From: Flavobacteriaceae bacterium
GTDB taxonomy: Bacteria > Bacteroidota > Bacteroidia > Flavobacteriales > Flavobacteriaceae
Length of the DNA stretch: 40,516 nt
Direction of reading: 5' to 3'
Assembly (NCBI GenBank): GCA_024644725.1
Contig: JAHEHE010000017.1
Coordinates: 1-40,516 of the forward strand
The notes beneath the pieces were generated by a model. The model did not search any database and was not told where the DNA came from. It saw only the letters and a program-made list of their open reading frames with translations. Shown here piece by piece: positions 1 through 8,324 of this stretch (the stretch's first letter is position 1; each line of letters begins with the position of its first letter). A program made the translations under genes and the position numbers.

Positions 1-2771
1 GTTCGTCCCCCAAGCTGCTGAAGTGTCCGTTCGTCTGCCAGGACAATTTTCTCAACCTCCTCTTTCGAAAGATCAAGGGCAAGTTCAAGCGTAAAGCGCA
101 TTTTACCATTGAAAGAAATCGGATATTCTTTCGTGCTTTCTATCAAATAGGTCTGGTCAAAAATGGGGAAATCAACCGAAGCAATGGATTGCGAATGACC
201 GAGTTTCTCCCAAATTTCCTCGGCGATATGAGGAGCGTACGGGGAGATCAACACAATCAGGGGCTCAAGAATGGCCCTCTTGTCACATTTCATGGTGGTT
301 AGCTCATTCACGGCGATCATGAAGGAACTTACCGAGGTGTTGAAAGAAAAGTTGGCAATATCCTCATCGACCTTCTTGATGGTCTTGTGCAGGGTTTTGA
401 GTTCTTCCGCGGTGGGCTCGTCATCCGATACCGAGAAAATGCCATCCGCACCGTTGTGGTATAGCTTCCAGAGTTTCTTCAAAAAACTGTGCACTCCCGA
501 AATTCCTGCCGTGTTCCAGGGCTTGGCTTGCTCAAGGGGACCCAGGAACATTTCGTAAAGTCGAAGGGTATCGGCACCGTAATCATGACAGATATCGTCC
601 GGATTGACCACGTTGTATTTCGACTTGGACATTTTTTCAACTTCGCGGCCCACGAGGTATTTTCCTTCATCCAGGATGAATTTGGCCTCCTGCGCCTCCT
701 TGTTCCGAGTGCTCTTCCTGAAGGCCTCCACATCCAATTCGTTTGAGGCATTGACCAGGCTTACATCCACGTGAATGGGTTGAACTTTTTGATCTCCGAT
801 AAGCGTTTGAGACACATAAGTGTTTTGCCCTTCCAGTCGATACACAAAGGCACTGGTACCCAATATCATCCCCTGGTTGATGAGTTTTTTCGCGTACTCA
901 TCGACCGGGACCAACCCGCGGTCAAACAAAAACTTCTGCCAAAAGCGTGAATACAACAAATGCCCTGTCGCGTGTTCGCTCCCTCCAATATATAGGTCCA
1001 CGTCGCGCCAGTACTCCAGCGCTTTTTCACCTGCAAAGGAAGCTGGGTTGCGGGCATCCATGTAGCGATTAAAGTACCAACTGCTGCCGGCCCATCCCGG
1101 CATCGTGTTGAGCTCGATCGGAAACACACTATCCTGATCGATCAGGTCGTTGCTCACAACTTGCTCGGTCTTCGTGCACCAGGCCCAGTCCTTTGCATTT
1201 CCGAGAGGGGGCTTTCCGTCTGAGGTCGGGAGGTATTTTTCGACCTCCGGCAGTCTCAATGGCAAGTGCTTCTCATCAATGATGCGAGGTACTCCATTGT
1301 CATAATAAACCGGGAATGGCTCTCCCCAATAACGTTGTCTCGAAAAGACAGCATCTCTGAGTCGGTAATTGATTTTTCCCTGCCCAATACCTCTTTTCTC
1401 CATCTCATCGATAATCTTCCGAATGGCTGTGGTCGCATCCATGCCGGAAATAAAATCAGAATTGGCGATGATCGCACTTTTGTCATCGCAGGCGGATTCT
1501 GAAATGTCCTGGTCCTTGAAAATATTCGGGATTTCAAGGCCAAAGTGCTTCGCAAAATCGTAATCGCGCTGATCACCACAAGGGACGGCCATGACCGCAC
1601 CGGTACCATAACTGGCCAGAACGTAGTCACCGATCCAAATCGGAACGTCTTCCCCGGTCAACGGATGAACCGCATAGGCCCCGGTAAAAACTCCACTGAT
1701 GGTTTTCACGTCCGACATGCGATCACGCTCACTTCTCTTGGAAGTGGCCATCACATAAGCCTCAACTTCATCCCGCTGATCAGAGGTCGTAATCTTTTCA
1801 ACCAACTCGTGTTCAGGTGCAAGGGTCATAAAAGAGACCCCAAAGATCGTGTCGGGCCGGGTGGTAAAAACCTGAAATTCTTCCTCTGAGTCCTTGATTT
1901 TAAAACGAACCATGGCTCCTTCCGACCTTCCGATCCAATTTTTCTGGGAATCCTTGAGTGACTGGGGCCAGTCAATCTTTTCCAACCCGTCCAGCAGGCG
2001 CTGTGCATAAGCCGTGATTCGCATGGACCACTGTTTCATTTTCTTTCTGACCACCGGGAAACCCCCTCTTTCAGAAACCCCATTGACAATCTCATCGTTG
2101 GCCAGAACTGTCCCCAGTTCAGGGCACCAATTAACCTCCGTTTCCGACAGATACGTAAGCCGGTATTTGGCCAAAACCGTTTCCTGCTCGAATGCCGTCC
2201 AACTGTTCCATTTTGAAGCGCTGAAATCTGGGACGTCGTCGTCGCATGCCGCATTGATTCTTTGATTCCCTTCCTTCTTGAAAACATCCACCAACTCTGA
2301 AATGGGTCGCGCCTTGTCTGCATCTTTACAGTAGTAGGATTCAAAAAGCTGTATGAATATCCATTGGGTCCAGCGATAGTAATCCGGATCAGAGGTTCGA
2401 ACTTCTCGACTCCAATCATAGGAGAATCCGATCTGGTCGAGTTGCCGCCTGTACGTTTTGATATTTTTCTCAGTTGTCTTCGCCGGATGCTGGCCTGTCT
2501 GAATCGCATACTGTTCCGCGGGAAGCCCGAACGAGTCGTAACCCTGAGGATGAAGCACGTTGAATCCTTTGTGTCTCTTGTAGCGCGCATAGATATCTGA
2601 TGCAATGTATCCCAGGGGATGCCCCACGTGGAGTCCGGCTCCACTTGGATAAGGAAACATGTCCAAAACATAGAACTTGGGTTTGGAACTCTCGTTCTGC
2701 GCCTTAAAGGTTTCGTTCTCCAGCCAGTATTTTTGCCATTTGGCCTCTATTTCATTGAAGTGATATTTCAT
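1..2771 (-). CDS. leuS: Leucyl-tRNA synthetase (3' end beyond window)
   Basis: Class I aminoacyl-tRNA synthetase that charges tRNA-Leu in the cytoplasm. The frame is open from the ATG at 2771 to the window edge, giving about 923 residues; probably only a short C-terminal piece is missing. The HIGH motif is HVGH at residues 48-51, after FYVLDMFPYPSGAG; the CP1 editing domain is seen in TRPDTIFGVSF and in GTGAVMAVPCGDQRDYDFA; KMSKS lies at residues 713-717 (about 618-635). These are the expected motifs in the expected order, and I saw no frameshift. A -7 element TAACTTTG (2824-2817) with TTTG 19 bases upstream (2847-2844) gives a short leader before this ATG. It is divergent from the amidohydrolase. 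Confidence 0.97.
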   Translation of the reverse strand, partial: MKYHFNEIEAKWQKYWLENETFKAQNESSKPKFYVLDMFPYPSGAGLHVGHPLGYIASDIYARYKRHKGFNVLHPQGYDSFGLPAEQYAIQTGQHPAKTTEKNIKTYRRQLDQIGFSYDWSREVRTSDPDYYRWTQWIFIQLFESYYCKDADKARPISELVDVFKKEGNQRINAACDDDVPDFSASKWNSWTAFEQETVLAKYRLTYLSETEVNWCPELGTVLANDEIVNGVSERGGFPVVRKKMKQWSMRITAYAQRLLDGLEKIDWPQSLKDSQKNWIGRSEGAMVRFKIKDSEEEFQVFTTRPDTIFGVSFMTLAPEHELVEKITTSDQRDEVEAYVMATSKRSERDRMSDVKTISGVFTGAYAVHPLTGEDVPIWIGDYVLASYGTGAVMAVPCGDQRDYDFAKHFGLEIPNIFKDQDISESACDDKSAIIANSDFISGMDATTAIRKIIDEMEKRGIGQGKINYRLRDAVFSRQRYWGEPFPVYYDNGVPRIIDEKHLPLRLPEVEKYLPTSDGKPPLGNAKDWAWCTKTEQVVSNDLIDQDSVFPIELNTMPGWAGSSWYFNRYMDARNPASFAGEKALEYWRDVDLYIGGSEHATGHLLYSRFWQKFLFDRGLVPVDEYAKKLINQGMILGTSAFVYRLEGQNTYVSQTLIGDQKVQPIHVDVSLVNASNELDVEAFRKSTRNKEAQEAKFILDEGKYLVGREVEKMSKSKYNVVNPDDICHDYGADTLRLYEMFLGPLEQAKPWNTAGISGVHSFLKKLWKLYHNGADGIFSVSDDEPTAEELKTLHKTIKKVDEDIANFSFNTSVSSFMIAVNELTTMKCDKRAILEPLIVLISPYAPHIAEEIWEKLGHSQSIASVDFPIFDQTYLIESTKEYPISFNGKMRFTLELALDLSKEEVEKIVLADERTLQQLGGR

Positions 2772-2816
2772 CTTGTCCGTTGGTTTCTCCTTGATTCATA
2801 CAGGGTTTGAGGAGCG

Positions 2817-2847
2817 CAAAGTTACGCTTAAAGGTCGAATGTGCAAA
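2817..2847 (-). promoter_or_regulatory. leuS promoter (TTTG / TAnnTTTG)
   Basis: Read on the minus strand, TTTG (2847-2844) is followed after 19 bases by TAACTTTG (2824-2817). This matches the Bacteroidota sigma-A promoter form, -33 TTTG and -7 TAnnTTTG. The leuS ATG lies about 45 bases downstream. Confidence 0.65.
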
Positions 2848-2909
2848 GAATCCAATTGTATCTTAATTTTCCTATATTTACCTTCCTATTCTCACTAACA
2901 TAAACACGC

Positions 2910-4529
2910 ATGTATAAACCCCTCATATACGTCGCGGTGATTTTTCTTCTGGCCGGATGCCAGGAAGAAACAGTAGCCGACCTCATTGTAACAAACGCCA
3001 AAATCATAACCGTCGATGATTCTTTTTCATCTGCGGATGCCTTTGCTGTAGCGGATGGCAAGTTCCTCGCCGTAGGTTCAAAAAAGGAAATCATGTCTCA
3101 GTTTCGATCTCAGAACAAGATAGATGCCGACGGAAAAACCATTGTACCAGGCCTGATTGATGGTCATTGCCATTTTTACAACTTGGGCATTTTCATGCAA
3201 AAGGTGGACTTGGCTGGAACGGAGAGCTACCAGGAAGTCCTGGATCGTGTCGTTATGTTCCAAAAAGAACAGAAGTCAGACTTTATTATTGGTCGGGGCT
3301 GGGATCAAAACGATTGGGACAGCAAAGAGTATCCAACCCGCAAAGATCTGGATCGTCTCTATCCGAAGACTCCTGTGGCCCTTACCCGGATTGACGGACA
3401 CGCCATGCTGGCCAACAAAGCAGCTCTTGACCTGGCAGGAATTGATTCGAATACCCAGGTTGAAGGAGGCGAAATCATTGTTGAAAATGGAAAAGCGACC
3501 GGGGTTCTTGTCGACAATGCCATGAACCTGGTGGAGGCTGTTATTCCAGCTCCCGACCGGGACACCAAGATCAAGAGCCTGCTCGACGCACAAGAGAAAT
3601 GTTTTTTACTGGGGCTGACCTCTGTGAGCGATGCCGGACTGAGCCGCGAGATCATTGAGCTCATCGACAGCCTCCAAAAAGCTGAGTCCTTGAAAATACG
3701 GGTATATGCCATGATCTCTGTTTCCAAAGAAAACCTGGATCACTACCTTGAGGCCGGAACCTATAAGACCGACAGACTCAATGTCTCTTCGTTCAAGGTA
3801 TACGCCGACGGGGCACTGGGCTCGCGCGGAGCGGTTCTGAAAGAACCTTATTCTGACCGGGAGAATCATTTTGGAGCGATGGTAACGCCTTTGGACACAA
3901 TGAGTCTGATCGCCCGCCGACTGTCTCAATCGAAATTTCAAATGAATACACATGCCATCGGCGACTCCGCAAATGCTTTTGTGCTGAAGACCTATGCCAA
4001 AAACCTGAAAAGCCAGACCAATCGTCGCTGGAGGATCGAGCACGCCCAGGTGGTATCCCCGGATGACTTCCTTTATTTTACGGAAATACTTCCATCCATC
4101 CAACCCACGCATGCCACAAGTGACATGTATTGGGCCGAGGACCGACTGGGTTCCGAACGAATCAAAGGAGCTTACGCTTTCAAGGAATTACTCGACATCA
4201 ACGGAAGGGTTATTCTCGGGACTGATTTCCCTGTTGAAAAAGTTGATCCCATGCTCACTTTTTACGCATCTGTGGCCCGCCAGGACCTCAGTGGCTTACC
4301 GGAGGGAGGATTTCAGATGCAAAACGGCTTGAGCCGGGAAGAAACCCTAAAGGGAATGACGATCTGGGCCGCTTATGGTAATTTCGAAGAGGAGGAGAAA
4401 GGGTCGATTGAGCCGGGCAAATTCGCTGACTTTGTAATTCTTGACAAGAATATCATGGAGATCGATATCGATGAGGTGCCTAAGACCAAAGTCCTTGGAA
4501 CCTATGTGAATGGCGAAAAAGTATACTAG
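2910..4529 (+). CDS. Amidohydrolase family lipoprotein (YtcJ-like, Amidohydro_3)
   Basis: Predicted metal-dependent hydrolase of 539 residues; the substrate cannot be told from sequence. Residues 1-17 form a lipoprotein signal ending LLAGC, so Cys17 is probably lipidated and the enzyme faces the periplasm. A small N-terminal beta region (ADLIVTNAKIITVD) leads into the metal site HxH in GLIDGHCHFY (His86, His88). Later come FKVYADGALGSRGAVL, NTHAIGDSAN, RWRIEHAQVV and ILGTDFPVE, the usual metal and catalytic segments of the YtcJ group. The C-terminus (GSIEPGKFADFVILD) is typical of amidohydrolases. A weak -7-like element TATATTTA lies at 2873-2880. Its stop overlaps the stop of the convergent DUF2911 gene. 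Alternative: an N-acyl-amino-acid deacylase-like enzyme. Confidence 0.9.
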   Translation: MYKPLIYVAVIFLLAGCQEETVADLIVTNAKIITVDDSFSSADAFAVADGKFLAVGSKKEIMSQFRSQNKIDADGKTIVPGLIDGHCHFYNLGIFMQKVDLAGTESYQEVLDRVVMFQKEQKSDFIIGRGWDQNDWDSKEYPTRKDLDRLYPKTPVALTRIDGHAMLANKAALDLAGIDSNTQVEGGEIIVENGKATGVLVDNAMNLVEAVIPAPDRDTKIKSLLDAQEKCFLLGLTSVSDAGLSREIIELIDSLQKAESLKIRVYAMISVSKENLDHYLEAGTYKTDRLNVSSFKVYADGALGSRGAVLKEPYSDRENHFGAMVTPLDTMSLIARRLSQSKFQMNTHAIGDSANAFVLKTYAKNLKSQTNRRWRIEHAQVVSPDDFLYFTEILPSIQPTHATSDMYWAEDRLGSERIKGAYAFKELLDINGRVILGTDFPVEKVDPMLTFYASVARQDLSGLPEGGFQMQNGLSREETLKGMTIWAAYGNFEEEEKGSIEPGKFADFVILDKNIMEIDIDEVPKTKVLGTYVNGEKVY

Positions 4530-5074
4530 ATATCGAAACGAATCGGTGCGGTCACCCGGGCCGTGTCCCATCCCAGGACCATATTGATGTGTTTGCCCTT
4601 TTCTTTGAAGGCTATTGAGAACGCCTCGATAAATTCGGCACGACTCACTTTGGCCTGAACCCTCGCCACATCGTATTTATCATCGTATTCGTAGGTACCC
4701 CAAACATCCGTCTTTGAGCTGAGGATCAGGGTCCATTCTTTTTCGTTGGGAATGGCGTAAAGAACATAAGTCCCTGCCTTTACTTCAGTTCCTCCAAAGA
4801 GCACGTCCTTGTAAAACACGACTTCGGTCGCCTCATTGGCACCCACTCTCCAGATCTGACCGTAGGGAATCACTTCTTCAAAAAGGTCCCTGCCCTTCTT
4901 CATGGGTCTGCCATAAAGTACTTTTATGCTAGGAGGAGCAATTTTATTGGTCCTGAAATAGACAATGTCATGGGGGCTTTCATCCAGATCCTTGAAATCT
5001 TGAGCTTTAGCGCTCCCAATGGATAGTATCGTCACAAAAGTGAACAAACAGGAAAATAAGAGGGTCTTTTTCAT
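4526..5074 (-). CDS. DUF2911 domain protein, secreted (copy B)
   Basis: About 182 residues from the ATG at 5074, which begins a clear signal peptide (MKKTLLFSCLFTFVTIL, then SIGSAKAQ). An upstream in-frame ATG at 5116 would add 14 charged residues before the signal and is less likely. The mature part has the DUF2911 core: PYGQIWRVGANEATEVVF, then KAGTYVLYAIPNEKEWTLILS, with a C-terminal beta-rich half. The function of the family is unknown; the compact beta fold and signal suggest a periplasmic or surface protein. It lies just downstream of a paralogue in the same direction, so both are probably co-transcribed. Convergent with the amidohydrolase, overlapping by a few bases at the stops. Confidence 0.85.
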   Translation of the reverse strand: MKKTLLFSCLFTFVTILSIGSAKAQDFKDLDESPHDIVYFRTNKIAPPSIKVLYGRPMKKGRDLFEEVIPYGQIWRVGANEATEVVFYKDVLFGGTEVKAGTYVLYAIPNEKEWTLILSSKTDVWGTYEYDDKYDVARVQAKVSRAEFIEAFSIAFKEKGKHINMVLGWDTARVTAPIRFDI

Positions 5075-5118
5075 CGCAATCATCTTTTCAAATTCTCGTT
5101 TCACCTTGGGTTTCAAGG

Positions 5119-5685
5119 TTAGATTTTGGCCAGCATTGGGCTAGTGTCATCCAACGGAATATCCACACGGGTTTCCTCCCACGCCAGAACCATAAAGGCA
5201 TCTTTGAAATCTTTCTTGAAGGCAATGGAGAAAACGTCAAGAGGTTCATTCACGTCCTTCTTCACTTTTATCTTGAAACGGGCCACATCTTTCTCCGGGT
5301 TGTAGAAAAAGGCGCCCCAGGTATTCGTATTGGAATTTAGGATTATGGTCCATTCTTTCTTGCCCGGAATGGTGTGCATTACATAAGTTCCCTGCTTTAC
5401 CAACTTGTTTCCAAACAACATGTCCTTGTAGAAAGTAATTTCGGTGGCCTCGTTGGCTCCGGTTCTCCATATCTCTCCATAGGGAACGAGTTTTCCAAAA
5501 ACCTTTCCTTCTTCAACAGAGGGCCTGCTGTAGACCACTTTGACGAGAGGTTCCGATTGATGGTTCGGTCTTAAATAGGCAATATCCACTGGGGCCTTAT
5601 CCAATTGATCAAACCGTTGGGAAAATGCATTAGATTGGAATAAGAGCGCACACAGGATGGCACAGGTAATAGCAATATTTTTCAT
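5119..5685 (-). CDS. DUF2911 domain protein, secreted (copy A)
   Basis: 188 residues with an N-terminal signal peptide (MKNIAITCAILCALLFQ, then SNAFSQ). The family block PYGEIWRTGANEATEITF and the following KQGTYVMHTIPGKKEWTIIL closely match the neighbouring copy, which points to a tandem duplication followed by divergence; the C-terminal thirds differ more. Function unknown. It is the first gene of a likely two-gene unit, divergent from the response regulator at 5860 across about 170 bases, so the two-component system could regulate it, but I did not find the CTTCAGA direct-repeat box in that gap. Confidence 0.87.
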   Translation of the reverse strand: MKNIAITCAILCALLFQSNAFSQRFDQLDKAPVDIAYLRPNHQSEPLVKVVYSRPSVEEGKVFGKLVPYGEIWRTGANEATEITFYKDMLFGNKLVKQGTYVMHTIPGKKEWTIILNSNTNTWGAFFYNPEKDVARFKIKVKKDVNEPLDVFSIAFKKDFKDAFMVLAWEETRVDIPLDDTSPMLAKI

Positions 5686-5823
5686 AGCAACAAATAATTA
5701 TTCGATAATCATTCGAAGGTTTATAACGAAGAATACCCTGAAATATTTTATCATTTCGAACCAAAAAATCAGAAAGATGGATGTTAAATAGGGTTAAAAG
5801 GCGGGTGCATGGCATTAAAATAC

Positions 5824-5831
5824 TATTTTTG
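5824..5831 (+). promoter_or_regulatory. -7 element upstream of the response regulator
   Basis: TATTTTTG matches TAnnTTTG and lies 28 bases before the ATG at 5860. No clear TTTG is seen 17-23 bases upstream, so activity may depend on a regulator. Confidence 0.5.
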
Positions 5832-5859
5832 TACTTAGCGAATATTAGAATGTCTAGAA

Positions 5860-6534
5860 ATGAAGCTATTGATTGTAGAGGATGAGCTTGAATTGCTGAA
5901 TTCCACTTGTGTATACCTGCAGAAAGAGGATTTTGTCTGCGAACCGGCTTCGAATTTTTTTGAAGCGGAGGACAAATTGCTTTCCTACAATTACGACGTA
6001 GTGATACTCGACATCAACCTTCCGGATGGAAATGGTCTGAATCTGCTCAAATATGTCAAGGAGAAAAGCCCGGAAACGGGGGTTCTTATCGTATCGGCCA
6101 AGGATTCACTCGATGACAAACTCAAGGGCCTCGACCTGGGAGCGGATGACTACATCACCAAGCCTTTTCACCTGGCTGAATTGAATTCCAGGGTCAATTC
6201 TCTTTTGAGAAGAAGAAAGTTCGAAGGGAACAACAATATAATTTTTGAGGAAATCGAGATCGATCCGGTGGCAAAGATCGCCTTGGTGAATGCCAAGCCC
6301 CTGGATCTCACCAAGAAGGAGTACTTTCTTCTATTGTACTTTATCACAAATAAAAACAGAGTACTTACCAAGGAGGCGATCGCTGAGCACCTATGGGGAG
6401 ACAATATAGATATGGTCGACAATTTTGACTTTATCTACACCCACATGAGAAATTTGAGAAAGAAACTCAAAAAAAGCGGAGCCAACGACTATCTGCAGAC
6501 GATTTACGGTCTCGGCTATAAATTTGGAGAATAA
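5860..6534 (+). CDS. OmpR/PhoB-family response regulator
   Basis: Cytoplasmic transcription factor of 224 residues. The receiver domain (1-115) has the acidic pocket VEDE, phospho-acceptor Asp51 in VVILDINLPDGNGL, Ser79 and the conserved Lys101 in DDYITKPFH. The C-terminal winged helix (about 125-224) has the family segments LDLTKKEYFLLLYF, LTKEAIAEHLWG and the end YLQTIYGLGYKF. It is followed after 21 bases by its histidine kinase, a normal two-component operon. OmpR/PhoB-type regulators bind direct repeats at 11-base period just upstream of the promoter; two such boxes lie in the gap downstream of the kinase (7838 and 8122), so those are the most likely local targets (inference). Confidence 0.95.
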   Translation: MKLLIVEDELELLNSTCVYLQKEDFVCEPASNFFEAEDKLLSYNYDVVILDINLPDGNGLNLLKYVKEKSPETGVLIVSAKDSLDDKLKGLDLGADDYITKPFHLAELNSRVNSLLRRRKFEGNNNIIFEEIEIDPVAKIALVNAKPLDLTKKEYFLLLYFITNKNRVLTKEAIAEHLWGDNIDMVDNFDFIYTHMRNLRKKLKKSGANDYLQTIYGLGYKFGE

Positions 6535-6555
6535 TCCTGAAGAAAAGAGTTCCAG

Positions 6556-7803
6556 GTGAAGTTAATAGAGAAAACAAGAAGGAGATACATCCCATACGCC
6601 ATTCTGATCTTTATCATTTCCAGCGTAGTAATCTATTTCACCTTGAAGAGAATCACCACCGCCAAGCAGGATGCAAACCTCAAATGGGACAAGGAGCTCA
6701 TAGCTCAAAAGATAAAATACGATTATCCCCTGCCGATTTTTGAAGTAGATGACTACAAATCGAAAACACCGGTCAAGGACACTCTTTATTTCAAGGATAC
6801 ATTGATCTACCAGGTAGTCAGCGGGGTCGAGAAATACGAATTGTACCGTCAACTTACTTCGGTCGAAAACCTGCAGAACAGAACCTATCGGATAGTCACA
6901 AGAACTTCACTTGTTCGAAACCAGGATTACATTCTGATCATTACCGTCTCTGTTGGGATTGTGGTACTCCTCTTGATGATCACCGTTTATTTTGTCAATA
7001 CACATGTTATGAGGAAGGCCTGGCTGCCTTTCAATAAGAATTTACAGATTGTCAAGAACTTTAGCGTAGAAGACAATAAACCAATCACATTGGAAAAATC
7101 CGGGATCGATGAGTTCGAGGAGCTCAATGACTCCCTCACGCGGCTTACAGACAAGATCGTTTCGGATTTCAACAACCTGAAAGAGTTCACTGAGAATGCT
7201 TCCCACGAGATGCAGACGCCTTTGGCCATCATGCAGTCAAAATCCGAGATGCTGCTGCAATCTGAGAATCTCGATCCTGAACATATTGATCACATCCGAG
7301 CCATCTACACTTCTGTGCAGCGCCTCTCCAAATTGAACAAGACGTTGCTGCTTCTATCAAAAATTGAGAACAACCAGTTCACCGAGAAAGAAACTATCGA
7401 CGTCAACAAGAGCATTGAGAGACAGTTGGAGATCTTTGAAGACTTTATCGAAAACAAAGAACTTGAACTGGTTATGAATACAGCGATGGATGTCACAATT
7501 GAAGCAAATCCATTGCTATTTGACATGGTGATATCAAACCTGATCAGCAATGCGATCAAACACAATGTCAAAGGCGGGAACATTACGATATCCACTACCA
7601 AACTATTCGTCAGTGTATCCAATTCGGGGGCCCCGACCAAATTGGACTCCTCATCCTTGTTTGAACGATTCAAAAAAGAGAGCCAATCGTCGAACTCCTT
7701 CGGGCTCGGATTGGCAATCGTCAAAAAAGTTTGCGACAACTACAACTGGAAGATCACCCACTCTTTTGCTGAAGACCAACACAATATTTCCATTTACTTC
7801 TAG
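6556..7803 (+). CDS. Two-component sensor histidine kinase
   Basis: 415-residue membrane kinase, partner of the regulator before it. It starts at GTG (6556), giving a short basic N-terminus, TM1 at about residues 11-31, a periplasmic sensor of about 90 residues, and TM2 at about 125-147. The dimerisation/phospho-acceptor region is NASHEMQTPLAIMQSKSEML with His217. The ATPase part shows the N-box (NLISNAIKHN), a G1-like VSNSG and the G2 box GLGLAIVKKV. No clear HAMP motif is visible, although the 150-205 linker could be a degenerate one. The sensor domain was not recognised, so the signal is unknown. The stop is only 34 bases before the first CTTCAGA box. Confidence 0.94.
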   Translation: MKLIEKTRRRYIPYAILIFIISSVVIYFTLKRITTAKQDANLKWDKELIAQKIKYDYPLPIFEVDDYKSKTPVKDTLYFKDTLIYQVVSGVEKYELYRQLTSVENLQNRTYRIVTRTSLVRNQDYILIITVSVGIVVLLLMITVYFVNTHVMRKAWLPFNKNLQIVKNFSVEDNKPITLEKSGIDEFEELNDSLTRLTDKIVSDFNNLKEFTENASHEMQTPLAIMQSKSEMLLQSENLDPEHIDHIRAIYTSVQRLSKLNKTLLLLSKIENNQFTEKETIDVNKSIERQLEIFEDFIENKELELVMNTAMDVTIEANPLLFDMVISNLISNAIKHNVKGGNITISTTKLFVSVSNSGAPTKLDSSSLFERFKKESQSSNSFGLGLAIVKKVCDNYNWKITHSFAEDQHNISIYF

Positions 7804-7837
7804 GAGATTCCTAAAATTTCAGGAAACATCTCGCAGT

Positions 7838-7872
7838 CTTCAGAATTTCTTTAGAATGACTCCCTATGTTTG
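7838..7872 (+). promoter_or_regulatory. Activator box plus -7 element of small RNA copy 1
   Basis: Two direct repeats, CTTCAGAAT (7838) and CTTTAGAAT (7849-7857), start 11 bases apart. Seven bases after the second comes TATGTTTG (7865-7872), an exact TAnnTTTG. There is no TTTG at the -33 place, which is taken up by the repeats. This is the geometry expected of a PhoB/OmpR-type activated promoter. The predicted RNA start is near 7879. Confidence 0.6.
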
Positions 7873-7998
7873 CCTTGTAATTGGATGTTGTTACTCATTC
7901 AGTAACTATTTCAGAACGTTCAAAATTCATGCTATGAATACTGAAATAAGCTAAACATCAATTGATTCTCAACGAGAACAGAATATTTTGAGGGGAAT

Positions 7999-8040
7999 AT
8001 GAAGTTTTCGTACAGAATCAGGTATAAATTGAAACATTAA
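7999..8040 (+). CDS. Possible 13-codon leader peptide inside small RNA copy 1
   Basis: ATG at 7999 follows GAGGGG with a spacing of about 4 bases and reads MKFSYRIRYKLKH before TAA. The peptide would be strongly basic. Copy 2 keeps the GAGGGG but its ATG is followed by a stop after three codons, which argues against conserved coding. Recorded as a weak alternative. Confidence 0.15.
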   Translation: MKFSYRIRYKLKH

Positions 8041-8057
8041 GCTGTTTTGATTTGCAA
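8036..8057 (+). repeat. Conserved 22-base segment, copy 1 (see 8300-8321)
   Basis: Starts ATTAAGCTGTTTTG and ends ATTTGCAA; it matches 8300-8321 at 20 of 22 positions. In both places it sits just before the terminator hairpin. Together with TGAGGGGAAT it is the part of the RNA units kept at sequence level. Confidence 0.8.
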
Positions 8058-8061
8058 TAAT

Positions 8062-8096
8062 AAGCCTGTAATTGATTCAATTACAGGCTTTTATTT
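8062..8096 (+). terminator. Rho-independent terminator, small RNA copy 1
   Basis: Perfect 13-base-pair stem AAGCCTGTAATTG (8062-8074) with its complement at 8078-8090, a 3-base loop, then TTATTT. Confidence 0.85.
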
Positions 8097-8121
8097 AAAA
8101 AAATTTCAATTCTGAACAAAA

Positions 8122-8156
8122 CTTCAGATTTTCTTCAGAATTCATACCTATTTTTA
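8122..8156 (+). promoter_or_regulatory. Activator box plus -7-like element of small RNA copy 2
   Basis: CTTCAGATT (8122) and CTTCAGAAT (8133-8141) again start 11 bases apart, and again exactly 7 bases separate the second repeat from a -7-like element, here TATTTTTA (8149-8156, last base off consensus). No TTTG lies at -33. The identical spacing to the copy-1 promoter is the main reason to treat both as regulator-dependent promoters. The predicted RNA start is near 8163. Confidence 0.55.
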
Positions 8157-8299
8157 CAACAGTTTTGATAGTAACGCTCTATTGTTGCTTGATGACTTTC
8201 AAATAAAAGTAAAACTTTAGTAGTTTTTGCTGTAAGAGTAAAATATTGGACTGAGGGGAATGATATTTTAGCTCGACCAGCGTTGCAAATACAACAAAT

Positions 8300-8321
8300 A
8301 TTAAGCTATTTTAATTTGCAA
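8300..8321 (+). repeat. Conserved 22-base segment, copy 2 (see 8036-8057)
   Basis: Starts ATTAAGCTATTTTA and ends ATTTGCAA; it differs from 8036-8057 at two positions, both G to A. Confidence 0.8.
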
Positions 8322-8324
8322 AAT

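Larger units (their letters stand above)
7879..8094 (+). ncRNA. Candidate small regulatory RNA, copy 1
   Basis: About 215 nt, bounded by the -7 element ending 7872 and by the terminator at 8062-8096. It contains three small hairpins: GTTACT/AGTAAC (7890-7906), ATTCAT/ATGAAT (7925-7939) and TTCTC/GAGAA (7966-7978). Then come the G-rich segment TGAGGGGAAT (7989-7998), the conserved ATTAAGCT..TTTGCAA segment (8036-8057) and the terminator. Copy 2 has the same order of parts. The only reading frame with a good ribosome site is 13 codons (7999-8040), so an RNA function is more likely, with a leader peptide as the alternative. No known RNA family was recognised; the Flavo-1 motif or another Rfam family cannot be excluded by eye. 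Confidence 0.55.

Noticed and set aside
479-2671. Several short minus-strand frames inside leuS, suggesting a broken gene
   Set aside because: They are in other frames; the true leuS frame reads without a stop from 2771 to the window edge with all motifs in order.
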